DNA from: Bog-159 sp963756605
GTDB taxonomy: Bacteria > Acidobacteriota > Terriglobia > Bryobacterales > Bryobacteraceae
Direction: 5' to 3'
Assembly (NCBI GenBank): GCA_963756605.1
Contig: CAVWOT010000009.1
Span: forward strand, 248,001 to 312,000
Length of the DNA: 64,000 nt
The position numbers and the translations under genes are program-made. Each line of letters starts with the position of its first letter. Positions within the stretch are counted from its first letter, which is position 1. Below the pieces are notes generated by a model that made no database searches, was not told the DNA's origin, and saw nothing but the letters and a program-made list of their open reading frames with translations. Positions 1 through 7,678 of this stretch are shown here, in pieces.

Positions 1-695
1 GCACAGGATCGTTGGTCACCACCGCGCCACCCTCACCGGCCGTGATGGTTTTGTTCAGTTGCAGACTGTAGATCGCGATGTCGCCCATGGACCCGACCGG
101 CCGGCCCTTGTAGCTGGCGCCGACGCTCTGCGCACAGTCTTCCAGCACGCGAATGCCGTGCTTTGCCGCGATGGACAGAATGCGATCCATGTCGCAGGCA
201 TTGCCTTGCAGGTGAGCGGCCAGGATCACTTTGGTCTGCGGAGTGATCCGGTGTTCGATGTCGGACGGGTCGATATTGAACGACTCATCGATTTCGGCGA
301 AGACCGGCAACGCCCCCGCCAGCACAATGGCGCTGTAACACGAGTGCCAAGTCCAGGCCGGCAGAATCACTTCGTCACCCGGACCGATCCGCAACGCCCC
401 CATGGCGTACTGCAGCGCGGCTGTTCCGGAAGTCACGGCCAGAGCGTAGCGCGTTTGCATGCGCGCGGCGAATTCCTTTTCAAAGGTGGCTACTTTCATC
501 GGCGGCGTACTGCCGGAGCCGTACCAGCGGAAAGGCTGACGCGACACCAGCACGTCCATGAGCTGCTGTCGTTCCTTGTCGTCGTAGTATTGTGTGCCCC
601 AGAAATCGGCCTTCAGGGGCGTGGACCGCGCATTATTCCCACGTGCAACGCCCACGACCAGACTCGCGGCTGCCAAGAATCTTCGGCGATTAATC
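1..695 (-). CDS. DegT/DnrJ/EryC1/StrS-family PLP aminotransferase, partial at both ends
   Basis: The minus strand translates as the N-terminal half of a DegT-family sugar aminotransferase. Visible landmarks are the segments AVTSGTAALQYAMGAL and DEVILPAWTWHS, the cofactor-binding EDCAQSVGA, and the Schiff-base lysine in SLQLNKTITAGEGG. Such enzymes transfer an amino group to keto-sugars or related substrates. The C-terminus lies beyond base 1. The predicted start carries a twin-arginine-like leader, NRRRFLAAASLVVGVARG, unusual for an aminotransferase and suggesting export. No ATG, GTG or TTG precedes this leader: the frame runs straight into the inverted repeat of the adjacent ISL3 element, so the original start codon has been removed. 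Family call is firm; whether the gene is still expressed is unknown. Confidence 0.85.
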
Positions 696-2044
696 GGCTC
701 TGAGCGAGAATTCGTAAAAGTGCCATTTTACGCGACTTTCTTCAAGGTGCAAACTGCGATGAATTCGAAGTTCATCACGGCCATGCGCTTGGCCTTCAGC
801 AGCAGATAGCGGAGGTTCTTGTAGCCGCGACCCCTGTTGATCAGCATGCGAATATTCCCGTTGACGGCCTCAACTACGCCAAAGCGCACTTTGGTCTCGC
901 AATAGTTGGCTATACCTTCCACGTGTTTCAAAAGGGTCGCCGCCAGTTTCTCAAACGGAGCCAGACGCTGCCATTTCAGTTGGTCCATCCACCGGTTCAA
1001 GTAGTTGAGCATGGCCCCTCGGTATCGGTAGTTCCATAGCCTCTCTAAGCTCTCTTTCAACAGATAGCCTTTAAAGACTCGCCGATTGAGTTCGAACAGC
1101 CGGTTCAATTCCCCGCGGTGTTCCGGAGTCAGGTTCTTCCAGCGACTCATCAGCAGCCACTTCTTCCCTTTGATGAGGCCCCGCTTCTTAGGCCCTTGCC
1201 GAAAGAATTCCGCCTTCCGCACTTCGTCGATGGCATCGTTGGCGTGTTGCACGATGTGAAACTTGTCGTAGACGATCTTGCACTGGGGTGCCCATTGCTC
1301 GATGCTCAACCGGAACGGTTCCCACATGTCGACACAAGCCGCCTCAATGCGCTTCCGCTGCCCACTGACCAACTGGGTACGAAAGTACTCATCCAGCGTC
1401 TCCTTCTTCCGCTCCTGGCCAAACCATAATGGCTCGCCGGTTTCCAGATTGCACACCACCGTCAGAAACTTGTCTTTCTTGCCCCGGTAGATTTCATCGA
1501 TGCCCATCTGCCGTAACGGCGGTTGCCTCCGCTTGCTATCCCACCGCTCCAGACACCGCAGATCGATCGCTCGGACGGTGCTCTCCGATAGCCCCATCCG
1601 TCGAGCTACTTGCCGCGCCGAAGCACTCTCGCACGCCTGGCCGACCGCGTCCTCAAACCGCCTGCTGAAGGGGGCCTTGCTCGGCAGCGGCGGCACCTTC
1701 TCGATCCGCACGCCGCACGCCGGGCATTTCACCCGATACACTTCGATGTGTACCGTAGCTTGAAATACACTCCAGGGCAGGTCCCGCACCGCCCGTTCCC
1801 GGCTGTCGTGCGCATCGGTGAACTTCCGCCCGCAGCCGGAACACTCCAGTTTCCGCTTGCCGCGCTTTCGCCGGACCCAAAGATCTAAGGTCTTGTTCTT
1901 CTCGTCGATTTCCTGCCGGTACACACGGTATCCAGGCCACTGAAGGATGCGGGTAAACTCGTTGTCACTAGGCAACTTCCAAATCTAACGCCATTCTCAG
2001 AGTGGCCGCCATTTCACCAGCTTTACGAATTCTCGCGCAGAGCC
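696..2044 (-). mobile_element. Complete ISL3-family insertion sequence
   Basis: A 1,349-bp element bounded by imperfect inverted repeats at 696-718 and 2022-2044. Both begin GGCTCTG when read inwards and share GCGAGAATTCGTAAA, with one mismatch over 23 bases. It carries one full-length ISL3 transposase gene. The family normally duplicates 8 bp of target. Here the flanks are gattaatc (688-695) and ctactatc (2045-2052), which do not match, and the two sides belong to different gene fragments. This suggests recombination between element copies or a deletion adjacent to the element. Confidence 0.9.
728..1975 (-). CDS. ISL3-family transposase
   Basis: A 415-residue DDE transposase of normal ISL3 length. 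An N-terminal zinc ribbon uses C45-C48 and C84-C87 (CSGC, CPAC). A helix-turn-helix follows around residues 118-138 (ARQVARRMGLSESTVRAI). The catalytic core includes GIDE near D160, the VDMW aspartate near 217 and the YDKFHIVQH segment near 237-244, ending with the conserved VEAVNGNIRMLINRGRGY region. It would cut and re-join the ends of the 696-2044 element. The frame is intact, so the element may still be active. Confidence 0.95.
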   Translation of the reverse strand: MPSDNEFTRILQWPGYRVYRQEIDEKNKTLDLWVRRKRGKRKLECSGCGRKFTDAHDSRERAVRDLPWSVFQATVHIEVYRVKCPACGVRIEKVPPLPSKAPFSRRFEDAVGQACESASARQVARRMGLSESTVRAIDLRCLERWDSKRRQPPLRQMGIDEIYRGKKDKFLTVVCNLETGEPLWFGQERKKETLDEYFRTQLVSGQRKRIEAACVDMWEPFRLSIEQWAPQCKIVYDKFHIVQHANDAIDEVRKAEFFRQGPKKRGLIKGKKWLLMSRWKNLTPEHRGELNRLFELNRRVFKGYLLKESLERLWNYRYRGAMLNYLNRWMDQLKWQRLAPFEKLAATLLKHVEGIANYCETKVRFGVVEAVNGNIRMLINRGRGYKNLRYLLLKAKRMAVMNFEFIAVCTLKKVA

Positions 2045-2085
2045 CTACTATCTTTCCCTTCGCTACCGTCGAAATAGCATTTCAT
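2045..2085 (-). pseudogene. 5' stub of a DUF3800-like gene cut by the ISL3 element
   Basis: Immediately outside the right inverted repeat, an ATG at 2085 opens MKCYFDGSEGKDS and then runs into the element. That opening resembles the first residues of DUF3800 proteins, which are nuclease-fold proteins common in mobile regions. Only 13 codons survive, so the assignment is tentative. It matters because it differs from the aminotransferase on the other side of the element. Confidence 0.35.
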
Positions 2086-2180
2086 CGCAATAAGTAACTC
2101 TGAACCATCAAAAAAACATCGGCCGTTGAATATCCGATCAGACTGACTGGTTCGCATTCTAGACACGGCCTGCTAACGAT

Positions 2181-2378
2181 CTAACCCACCGGCTCAGAGA
2201 ACCGCACTAGGAGTCCGTCCGAGAAATAGCTTGTTTTGTCGATTTTTCTCTGGCGCTCTGAAACAGAATCGTCGGTGAAGTTGTACTGGTCTTTGTCTTT
2301 GGGCTTCGCTGGCTTCGCATCGGTGCCCTCGTCCGTGGCCTTCTGGCGCGCTCTTTCCTCCAAGGCGCGTTTAGCTTA
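2181..2378 (-). pseudogene. Remnant of an IS1182-type transposase
   Basis: The minus strand reads LEERARQKATDEGT followed by AKPKDKDQYNFTD. The second string is a hallmark of the linker preceding the catalytic domain in IS1182-type DDE transposases, which usually continue NFTDPxSRIM. After NFTD the similarity is lost and the frame stops at 2181. This is a short, decayed piece with no partner ends visible. Confidence 0.5.
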
Positions 2379-2590
2379 ACTCGTCGGCATAATCGATGTA
2401 AACGTCATCGCTGGCATACCAGTTTTCCCTGGCCAGGGATCCACGAGCAGGAACCAAAAGCCGCCGTACGAGAAGAGTGGATACCCCATGTAGATCTCGG
2501 GCCGGCCGTGCATCCGGAACCAGTGTGGCAGATCGCCGTGCTGCTGGCCGAAAGCTTTTGTGCGATCCTCCAGCGTAAATCGCAAGTCGG
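2371..2590 (-). pseudogene. Fragment of a secreted acidobacterial protein with a GYPxFxYGGxWF...DDVYIDY tail
   Basis: The minus strand reads GDLPHWFRMHGRPEIYMGYP and FSYGGFWFLLVDPWPGK, then shifts frame and continues WYASDDVYIDYADELS before a stop. I recognise this as the C-terminal motif of small exported acidobacterial proteins of unknown function. The native protein normally continues past DDVYIDY, so the end is also missing. It adjoins the IS1182 remnant, which may have truncated it. Confidence 0.45.
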
Positions 2591-2602
2591 CCGCCGCCTC
2601 AA

Positions 2603-2899
2603 TTGCAGCGGAGCCAGGGGCCTGCCGCAACCATCTGGGGCGGACACCGCGTCATCTACATCTTCAGCGACGCCACAGGCCAGTTGAGCCTCTACTACGA
2701 CATCGAACTGCGCGATCCGATCGAGCAGAAAAGAGCGGGCGGCGGTTCCTTCGCGACAACGACCCTCGTGACCGCCAAGCGCACTTTCGTTCCCGTGCCA
2801 TCCGAGCTTGCCGACGAGTTCCGGGTTAAGACAGGCTCGCGAGAGTTTTTCGTGCGCTTTGACCTGCTCAGCACCGATGTTGCGTTGCCTCAGGGGTGA
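2603..2899 (+). pseudogene. Unidentified coding fragment, C-terminal part
   Basis: A plus-strand frame gives a plausible soluble protein end (GGHRVIYIFSDATGQLSLYY, then VPVPSELADEFRVKTGSREF and a stop). I do not recognise a family. It overlaps the start of the fragment on the opposite strand and lies among other scraps, so it is probably the surviving tail of a larger gene. Residue composition looks like real protein, but there is no independent support. Confidence 0.3.
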
Positions 2900-3003
2900 T
2901 GCCGGGTTCAATCGTCGCCTACGCGGGCTGACTGCTGCGGATGACATAGTGTCGCCGCTACGACTCGCCGAACGTTACCAGATCCTGCAAGCATCGGTAG
3001 AAA

Positions 3004-3027
3004 TTCCGAGGGGTATCTCCCTCGGAA
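3004..3027. repeat. Perfect 9-bp inverted repeat with a 6-base loop
   Basis: TTCCGAGGG, then GTATCT, then CCCTCGGAA. It could fold into a stable hairpin. It has no downstream T run, so it is not an obvious intrinsic terminator. It lies about 45 bases before the first recognisable codons of the older IS66 remnant and may be a relic of that element's regulatory end. The rest of 2900-3070 shows no gene. Confidence 0.5.
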
Positions 3028-3070
3028 ACTTATAAGCGCAACCCGGCGCATGCTCAATTTTGTCCCGCGC

Positions 3071-3271
3071 GGGGCCAGGTCTACGGCTACGATGAGCAGG
3101 CGCGAAGTATGTCGGCCGAAGAGCGCCTCCGGTTCCACCCGGAGCACAGCCGGCCGGTGATGGACAAACTGCATAGCTGGTGCCAGGGCCAGTTCGAGGA
3201 AAGGAAGTGGAACCGAACTCCGGCCTGGGCCAAGCCATCTCCTACCTGCTCAAACACTGGGAAAAACTCAC
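3071..3271 (+). pseudogene. Older IS66-family transposase remnant, first part
   Basis: The plus strand reads GQVYGYDEQARSMSAEERLR, then SRPVMDKLHSWCQGQFEERK, then in a shifted frame VEPNSGLGQAISYLLKHWEKLT. This is the C-terminal catalytic region of an IS66 transposase. The frameshift lies at AAGTGG, where AAGGTGG would keep the frame, so one G is missing from a run. The frame is then broken exactly at the target duplication of the nested element (3264-3271) and resumes at 5741 as LYLTELLRYVE. Confidence 0.8.
3264..3271. repeat. Target-site duplication AAACTCAC, left copy
   Basis: Eight bases directly outside the left inverted repeat, identical to 5733-5740 outside the right one. Eight-bp duplications are the IS66-family hallmark. 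Removing 3272-5740 rejoins the older IS66 reading frame in phase (EKLT+LYLT), confirming these as the true element borders. Confidence 0.95.
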
Positions 3272-3279
3272 GTATTTGT

Positions 3280-4164
3280 TTACCGCGTGAGGTCACCGCA
3301 TAGCAACTGACGGACGTCGCGCACCAGCGGATAGAGGTAGATGTCTTTGATAGCATCGCCGTGAGCTTTATGCTCGCGGTCCATGCGACCGCGTCCAGCG
3401 GTTTGCCCGACATACAGCCAGTTGGCAGCACGGTAGCAGGTTCCGCGAAAACGGCTGGCGTCCACGAGCGTTTCCAGCAGCAGCGGGCGATTACCATAGT
3501 GGCTTTCCCAATCGCGCGGCATGTGCCGAGCACTCAGGGCGAGGATTTTGCTTGCGAGTCCCTTGACGCGAACCCATGGCAGGATGAGAAATCTTCCGTT
3601 GTTCACGATCCGTTGCAGGTTGCCGCGCCGCTGCTCATCGCTCCAGCCGATCCACTCGTCCCGCGCTTGCATCTTCCAGGCGGGCGACGTCCAGAGCAAA
3701 CAGGCCAACTCCCGATCTTGTGTCCGTACCCAGTAGCGCAGGTTGGCGCCAAACGGCACACTACATCCGAGATAGTGGTGCCGTTCCATCTGCTCGCGCC
3801 ACCGGCGACTCTCCGCTGGGCCTTCCACCAAGGCCAGATCGAGAGGCGCGCAGTCGCTGACGGTACATGCGACGGGCGCCGGCTCCGCACAAGCCCCCGA
3901 CAGGTCCACCCGTCGCGGACCTCTCCCGCCCAGCTTTCGCACCTCGGGTAGCTTCAGGAAGCCTTCGGCCTGGAGCCGCTCCAGCAGTTGCCGGCACTCG
4001 TGGTTCTTCAACCCTCCAGTGGGCCGTGTCCACGCCAGCAACTCGCAGACGGTGCGCGCGATCTCGGTCACTCCGAGGCCTGAAAACTCCCGCGCGAGCT
4101 GGCGCATCAAATTCAGTTCCCTGGAGCCGAAAGTGCGTCCGCAAAAGGTCAAGGATTCGGGCAT
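3280..4164 (-). CDS. DUF4338 (DruA-like) protein of the IS66-type element
   Basis: A 294-residue DUF4338 protein, the family that includes DruA of the Druantia type I defence system. Conserved family segments are HHYLGCSVPFGANLRYWV, AWKMQARDEWIGWSDEQRR, VNNGRFLILPWVRVKGLASK, ETLVDASRFRGTCYRAANW and the closing TAGRGRMDREH...KDIYLYPL. The biochemical activity of DUF4338 is not settled. It is the second gene of the element, its stop codon falls within the terminal inverted repeat, and it probably shares a transcript with the transposase. A role in transposition or in competition between elements is inference; database names calling such genes anti-phage proteins may mislead here. Confidence 0.9.
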   Translation of the reverse strand: MPESLTFCGRTFGSRELNLMRQLAREFSGLGVTEIARTVCELLAWTRPTGGLKNHECRQLLERLQAEGFLKLPEVRKLGGRGPRRVDLSGACAEPAPVACTVSDCAPLDLALVEGPAESRRWREQMERHHYLGCSVPFGANLRYWVRTQDRELACLLWTSPAWKMQARDEWIGWSDEQRRGNLQRIVNNGRFLILPWVRVKGLASKILALSARHMPRDWESHYGNRPLLLETLVDASRFRGTCYRAANWLYVGQTAGRGRMDREHKAHGDAIKDIYLYPLVRDVRQLLCGDLTR

Positions 4165-4183
4165 GTGATTGGAGAACAGCCGG

Positions 4184-5641
4184 TCAGCCCGCGCCGGGCA
4201 AAATGTCCAGGATCACGGCACGCGGCGCACGCAGCAGTCTCACACACCGCGCAAAGGAATCCTGGCCCGGCTGCCAGCAAGTGCGCAGCACGCTGGCCAG
4301 GATCTGATGTGTGCGCGCTCCGTCCCAGGTCCGGTTGCCGCCCCACACCTTGCGGGCGATCACCATACCGCGGATAGCGCGTTCCGCCGCATTGTGGGTG
4401 GCATCCAATCCCGGACAGTGCAGGAACGTGAACAGCCCTAGCCGTTCATGTTCGAGATGGCGTGCCAGCCGGCGGTTCGACGCGTTCCGGCGGCGCGTTT
4501 CCAGCATCCGATCCAACTTGGTTTCCGGCTTTCCGGTGGCGGTCCGTACGCCGTGCGCGGAGATCTCGCCTCGTGCATAGCGGTCCCGCAACTGCAAGCC
4601 CGTCTCCAGTAAATGCGCTACGGCGCCGGGGAAAGCCAGGGCTGCCGGTGAAGCGACCTGCACCATCTCCCGGCAACGCTTCAGCCGATGGGCCAGACAA
4701 CTTTGATGGTACGCGAGTGCAAATCGGTAATAAGGCGCCCAACCGTCGTGAATCAGGAAGCCATCGTATCCGGCGCCCAGAATCGCGACGGACTGTTCGT
4801 ATCCTCGGCCCGGCAGAATGGCGTACACGGTCACGTGTGCGCTCACCGCCACGTGCAACCACTGGAGCCGTCCACCCACCTTCCAGCCGGTTTCGTCCAT
4901 GCCGTTGACGGCAGCTTGCCGCGCGGTTTTCACCAGTTGGTCATACGTGGGCTCCGCCCGGTCCGCCATGCGCGCCAGCGCCCGGTACACCCCTCCGCGA
5001 TTGACCTCCAGTCCGAATCCATAGGACAGGACTTGCCGTGTATGCCCCAGCGACAGTCCCATCTGCTGGTTCAGGATCGCCGCCAAAGTCAGCGCTTCCG
5101 GCCCCAACTGTACGTTGCCAACGCCCACCGCATCCGAGGTCTGTAACGGACGGCGTCCCTGCATCCGCCGCCGGCATTGGCGGCAGCAGCCCACAGCGAT
5201 ATGGAAACGGCGCACAATCGTCCGCAGGACAATTTCTTCCTGATACTGGGTTTCGCAGCTTTCCCGCTCCACCCCGCCGCCGCATTGCGGGCAGTGCGCC
5301 GGCAGAGGAACCGCGATTTGTTCATCCACGCGCAATGGAGTGGGGCGGCATGCCTGCCGTCCGTAGTGGCGGCCTGGTTTCCGACCCGGCCGCTTCGGAT
5401 TGGCTTTTGAGTTGCCCCGCGCACGCGGTGCAGCCTGGCGCTTGCTGGCGCGCAACGCGGCTTCCAGTTCCCGGCGGAGGCGTTCGGTTTCCCGCTTCAA
5501 CCGCTCCGTTTCACGCCGCAGCCGGTCGTTCTCTTTGCGTAGATGGCCATTTTCCTGCTGGGCCCGATCCAGGTCGCGCTTGGGAACAAAGTCGATGGTC
5601 TCAGCCTGCTTGTCTGCGGCGGCTCGCCCACTTGGTTTCAT
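4184..5641 (-). CDS. IS66-family transposase (TnpC type)
   Basis: A 485-residue transposase. A charged coiled coil (about residues 25-72, repeated RLRRETERLKRE) is followed by a basic linker, a zinc ribbon (HCPQCGG ... CCRQCRR) and the DDE domain with NGMDETGW, LIHDGWAPY and the final glutamate in ATHNAAERAIRGMVIARKVWGG. This is the usual size for a stand-alone IS66 TnpC. About 79 bp separate the start codon from the right inverted repeat, room for a promoter. It would mobilise the 3272-5732 element. Confidence 0.95.
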   Translation of the reverse strand: MKPSGRAAADKQAETIDFVPKRDLDRAQQENGHLRKENDRLRRETERLKRETERLRRELEAALRASKRQAAPRARGNSKANPKRPGRKPGRHYGRQACRPTPLRVDEQIAVPLPAHCPQCGGGVERESCETQYQEEIVLRTIVRRFHIAVGCCRQCRRRMQGRRPLQTSDAVGVGNVQLGPEALTLAAILNQQMGLSLGHTRQVLSYGFGLEVNRGGVYRALARMADRAEPTYDQLVKTARQAAVNGMDETGWKVGGRLQWLHVAVSAHVTVYAILPGRGYEQSVAILGAGYDGFLIHDGWAPYYRFALAYHQSCLAHRLKRCREMVQVASPAALAFPGAVAHLLETGLQLRDRYARGEISAHGVRTATGKPETKLDRMLETRRRNASNRRLARHLEHERLGLFTFLHCPGLDATHNAAERAIRGMVIARKVWGGNRTWDGARTHQILASVLRTCWQPGQDSFARCVRLLRAPRAVILDILPGAG

Positions 5642-5732
5642 CCAACCATACGGTAGCCGAAACCGCTTCGTTTGTCCAGCGAAATCTTCAGGAGGCCGAT
5701 TTCAAATGTGTTTCAGGCTGGTAAACAAATAC

Positions 5733-5777
5733 AAACTCACCTTGTACCTCACGGAGTTGCTGCGGTACGTCGAGTAG
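5733..5777 (+). pseudogene. Older IS66-family transposase remnant, second part, with right target duplication
   Basis: Bases 5733-5740 are the right copy of AAACTCAC. The older transposase frame resumes here as LTLYLTELLRYVE and stops at 5777. Excision of the nested element joins it in phase to the part ending at 3271. It lacks the conserved LDNNxAER segment expected next, so the older element was already truncated against the GMC oxidoreductase fragment. Confidence 0.75.
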
Positions 5778-6001
5778 TTGAAACAGAACCCGTCGGCGTG
5801 GATGCCCTGGAACGACATCCCGCCGGCACATGCAAAATGGGCGTGGATAATCTCGCGGTCGTCGACCCACAGCTTCGCGTGCACGGCCTAACGGGCTTGC
5901 GCGTGGCTGACGCGTCCGTCATGCCGCGGATCATTACAGGGCCAACGAATGCGCCGACCCATATGATTGCGGGCCGCGCCGCCAGGCTGATTCTGGGCTG
6001 A
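5778..6001 (+). pseudogene. C-terminal fragment of a GMC-family oxidoreductase
   Basis: The plus strand reads RHPAGTCKMG, then VVDPQLRVHGLTGLRVADAS and VMPRIITGPTNAPTHMIAG. This is the C-terminal signature of FAD-dependent GMC alcohol dehydrogenases (choline dehydrogenase-like), with the active-site histidine and asparagine region. More than 450 N-terminal residues are missing, cut by the IS66 remnant. It ends 15 bases before the amidohydrolase gene, so it was probably the first gene of the catabolic operon that follows. Confidence 0.85.
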
Positions 6002-6015
6002 AAACAGGGAATCGC

Positions 6016-6720
6016 ATGACCGGCAATCCAGATAGGTCGTTGACGATTGACACCCATCACCACATATTGCCCGACTTTTTCTGGCAGGCGACGGAGAACG
6101 CGCAGGCTCCCGTCGGAGGACTTGCGCCCCTTCAGTGGTCCAAGGAAGCAAGCATCTCGTTCATGGATGACGCCGGCATCGACGTTGCCGTGGTTTCGCT
6201 GAATACGCCCGGCGTGCACACGGGAGATAGCGCCAAAGCGCGGGCTGTGGCGCGACGCTGCAACGAATTCTCGGCCGAACTGGTTCGTTCACGACCGCAC
6301 CCGTTTGGAGGTTTCGCCTGGCTCCCCGTGCCGGATGTCGATGCCTCCTTAGAGGAACTCTCCTGCAATCGCGCTGTCGCTCAGATGCACTACACGAACA
6401 GATTCGCACGCACGCCAAACGTGAGGTACGTCTGCTCTCATGCCGGAGGCTCGATTCCCTATCTCGCCGCACGCTTCGCTATCATCGACGAGATGGGCTT
6501 CATCGCGGGCCGGAGAGCTGCGTGCTCCGCATGCTGCCCGACGTGGCAGGAATCAATCCAGTCCTGTATGGCCACAAATTCCAAACAACGCATCTTGCAG
6601 AGCTCCGAGTTGAATGATTTGGAAAGGCGCGCCATTCTCGGAGGCAACGCGTCTCGCCTTTTTCCGGCGATTCGGTCCTTCGCGAAAAGCGATTTGAAAG
6701 GAAAGCAAAATACAACCTAA
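6016..6720 (+). pseudogene. Internally deleted amidohydrolase (ACMSD-like, amidohydrolase-2 family)
   Basis: The protein starts with the metal-binding IDTHHHILPDFF, has WSKEASISFMDDAGIDVAVV and NEFSAELVRSRPHPFGGFAW, then jumps from LEELSC to NRFARTPNVRYVCSHAGGSIPYLAARFAI. About 90 residues normally found between these blocks are absent. Near 6510-6630 the expected aspartate-bearing strand is also missing, although the +1 frame there reads INPVLYGHKFQTTHLAEL, indicating a frameshift. The end, RRAILGGNASRLFP, is again canonical. At 234 residues it is about 100 short of the family. Catalysis is unlikely in this form. Confidence 0.75.
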
Positions 6721-6754
6721 CGTCCTCAAGGACCCAGCGGCGGGACCCCCCTGG

Positions 6755-7678
6755 TTGGTTATACATCCGGTCAGCGATGAAGATTCGGTCGCGGTGGCTG
6801 CTTTGCGATCGGTTGTCGCACCCATGAAAGGCAAGTTCGAAGGAACCGCTAGCCGCGGTCCTTTCAACGACATCATGGAGCGAGTCGCCGTCCCAGAAGG
6901 GGTGATCTTTGAAGCCGCGACCGTCGGAGGAATACCCGGATGGTGGGTGAAGCCGGCGCGCGCTCAGAAGGGGGCCGCGATCATTCACGTCCATGGCGGC
7001 TGGTTCAACTGGGGAACGGCCCAGGCGTTCCGAAACTTCGCTGGTCACATCGCTTTGAGCGCCGGCGCCGATGCTTTTATTCCAGATTATCGTCTCGCTC
7101 CCGAGCATCCGTTCCCGGCTGCCGTTCGGGACCTCGAAGCATGCTATCGCGGATTGGTTGACAAGGGAATCACCAAGATCGCCCTTACGGGTGACTCGGC
7201 TGGAGGCAACCTGGCCCTCGTCCTTCTGGCAATCGCGTCCGCACGAGCCTCCAAAGATGCCGTCGCCCCTGTGGGCGCGGTTGTATTCTCTCCGATAACC
7301 GACCTCGCGCTTACAAGCGAGAGCTTCGACACGCGAGCGGAAGCAGATCTGTACTTCACCAAGTCCCAGGCGGGCGGGCTCGTCCAGTCCTATTTGGGTA
7401 CAACCGATCCGAAGAATCCCCTGGCCTCGCCTCTCTATGCGGATCTGAGCGGCCTGCCACCAATCCGCGGTCACGTTGGAGACGACGAAGTGCTGCTCGA
7501 CGACTCGCGCCGCTATGTAGAGAACGCCGTCGCGGCGGCCGTCGACGCGAAGCTTGACGTGTGGATGGGAATGCCGCATGGGTTCGTCACCAATGTCGGC
7601 GGATTCAACGCTGCCTCGCAGGCGCTCAAGGCAAGCGGAGCATTTCTAGCCGAGCGGCTGGGGAGAACGGCCAAATGA
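6755..7678 (+). CDS. Alpha/beta hydrolase of the hormone-sensitive-lipase family
   Basis: A 307-residue esterase-like protein. The oxyanion-hole motif is HVHGGW (near residue 78), the nucleophile elbow is LTGDSAGGN (near 141), the acid lies in the GHVGDDEVLLDD region and the histidine in MGMPHGF. The substrate is unknown. Only TTG at 6755 provides an upstream start after the last in-frame stop; AAGGAC at 6728 is a weak ribosome-binding site. The gene overlaps the next by ATGA and belongs to the plus-strand catabolic cluster, where it would hydrolyse an ester or lactone produced by the dehydrogenases. Confidence 0.85.
   Translation: MVIHPVSDEDSVAVAALRSVVAPMKGKFEGTASRGPFNDIMERVAVPEGVIFEAATVGGIPGWWVKPARAQKGAAIIHVHGGWFNWGTAQAFRNFAGHIALSAGADAFIPDYRLAPEHPFPAAVRDLEACYRGLVDKGITKIALTGDSAGGNLALVLLAIASARASKDAVAPVGAVVFSPITDLALTSESFDTRAEADLYFTKSQAGGLVQSYLGTTDPKNPLASPLYADLSGLPPIRGHVGDDEVLLDDSRRYVENAVAAAVDAKLDVWMGMPHGFVTNVGGFNAASQALKASGAFLAERLGRTAK

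Larger units (their letters stand above)
3272..5732 (-). mobile_element. Complete IS66-type (ISBst12-like) element with a DUF4338 gene
   Basis: A 2,461-bp element bounded by perfect 13-bp inverted repeats, GTATTTGTTTACC at 3272-3284 and its complement at 5720-5732, with an 8-bp target duplication on both sides. It encodes a single large IS66 transposase and, 19 bp downstream, a DUF4338 protein. It has no tnpA or tnpB, as in the ISBst12 subgroup. The stop codon of the DUF4338 gene lies inside the left inverted repeat, so this gene is an integral part of the element and not a neighbour. Both frames are intact and the duplication is perfect, implying recent transposition. Confidence 0.95.

Noticed and set aside
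59..703. Long plus-strand frame of 214 codons
   Set aside because: It is the antisense of the aminotransferase, whose protein motifs are unmistakable on the minus strand.
1500..1940. Several frames opposite and alongside the ISL3 transposase
   Set aside because: All are shadows of the 728-1975 transposase gene in GC-rich sequence.
7561..7674. N-terminal extension of the first SDR to a start at 7561
   Set aside because: The SDR fold begins after ATG 7675, which overlaps the hydrolase stop by ATGA; the extension only repeats hydrolase sequence in another frame.
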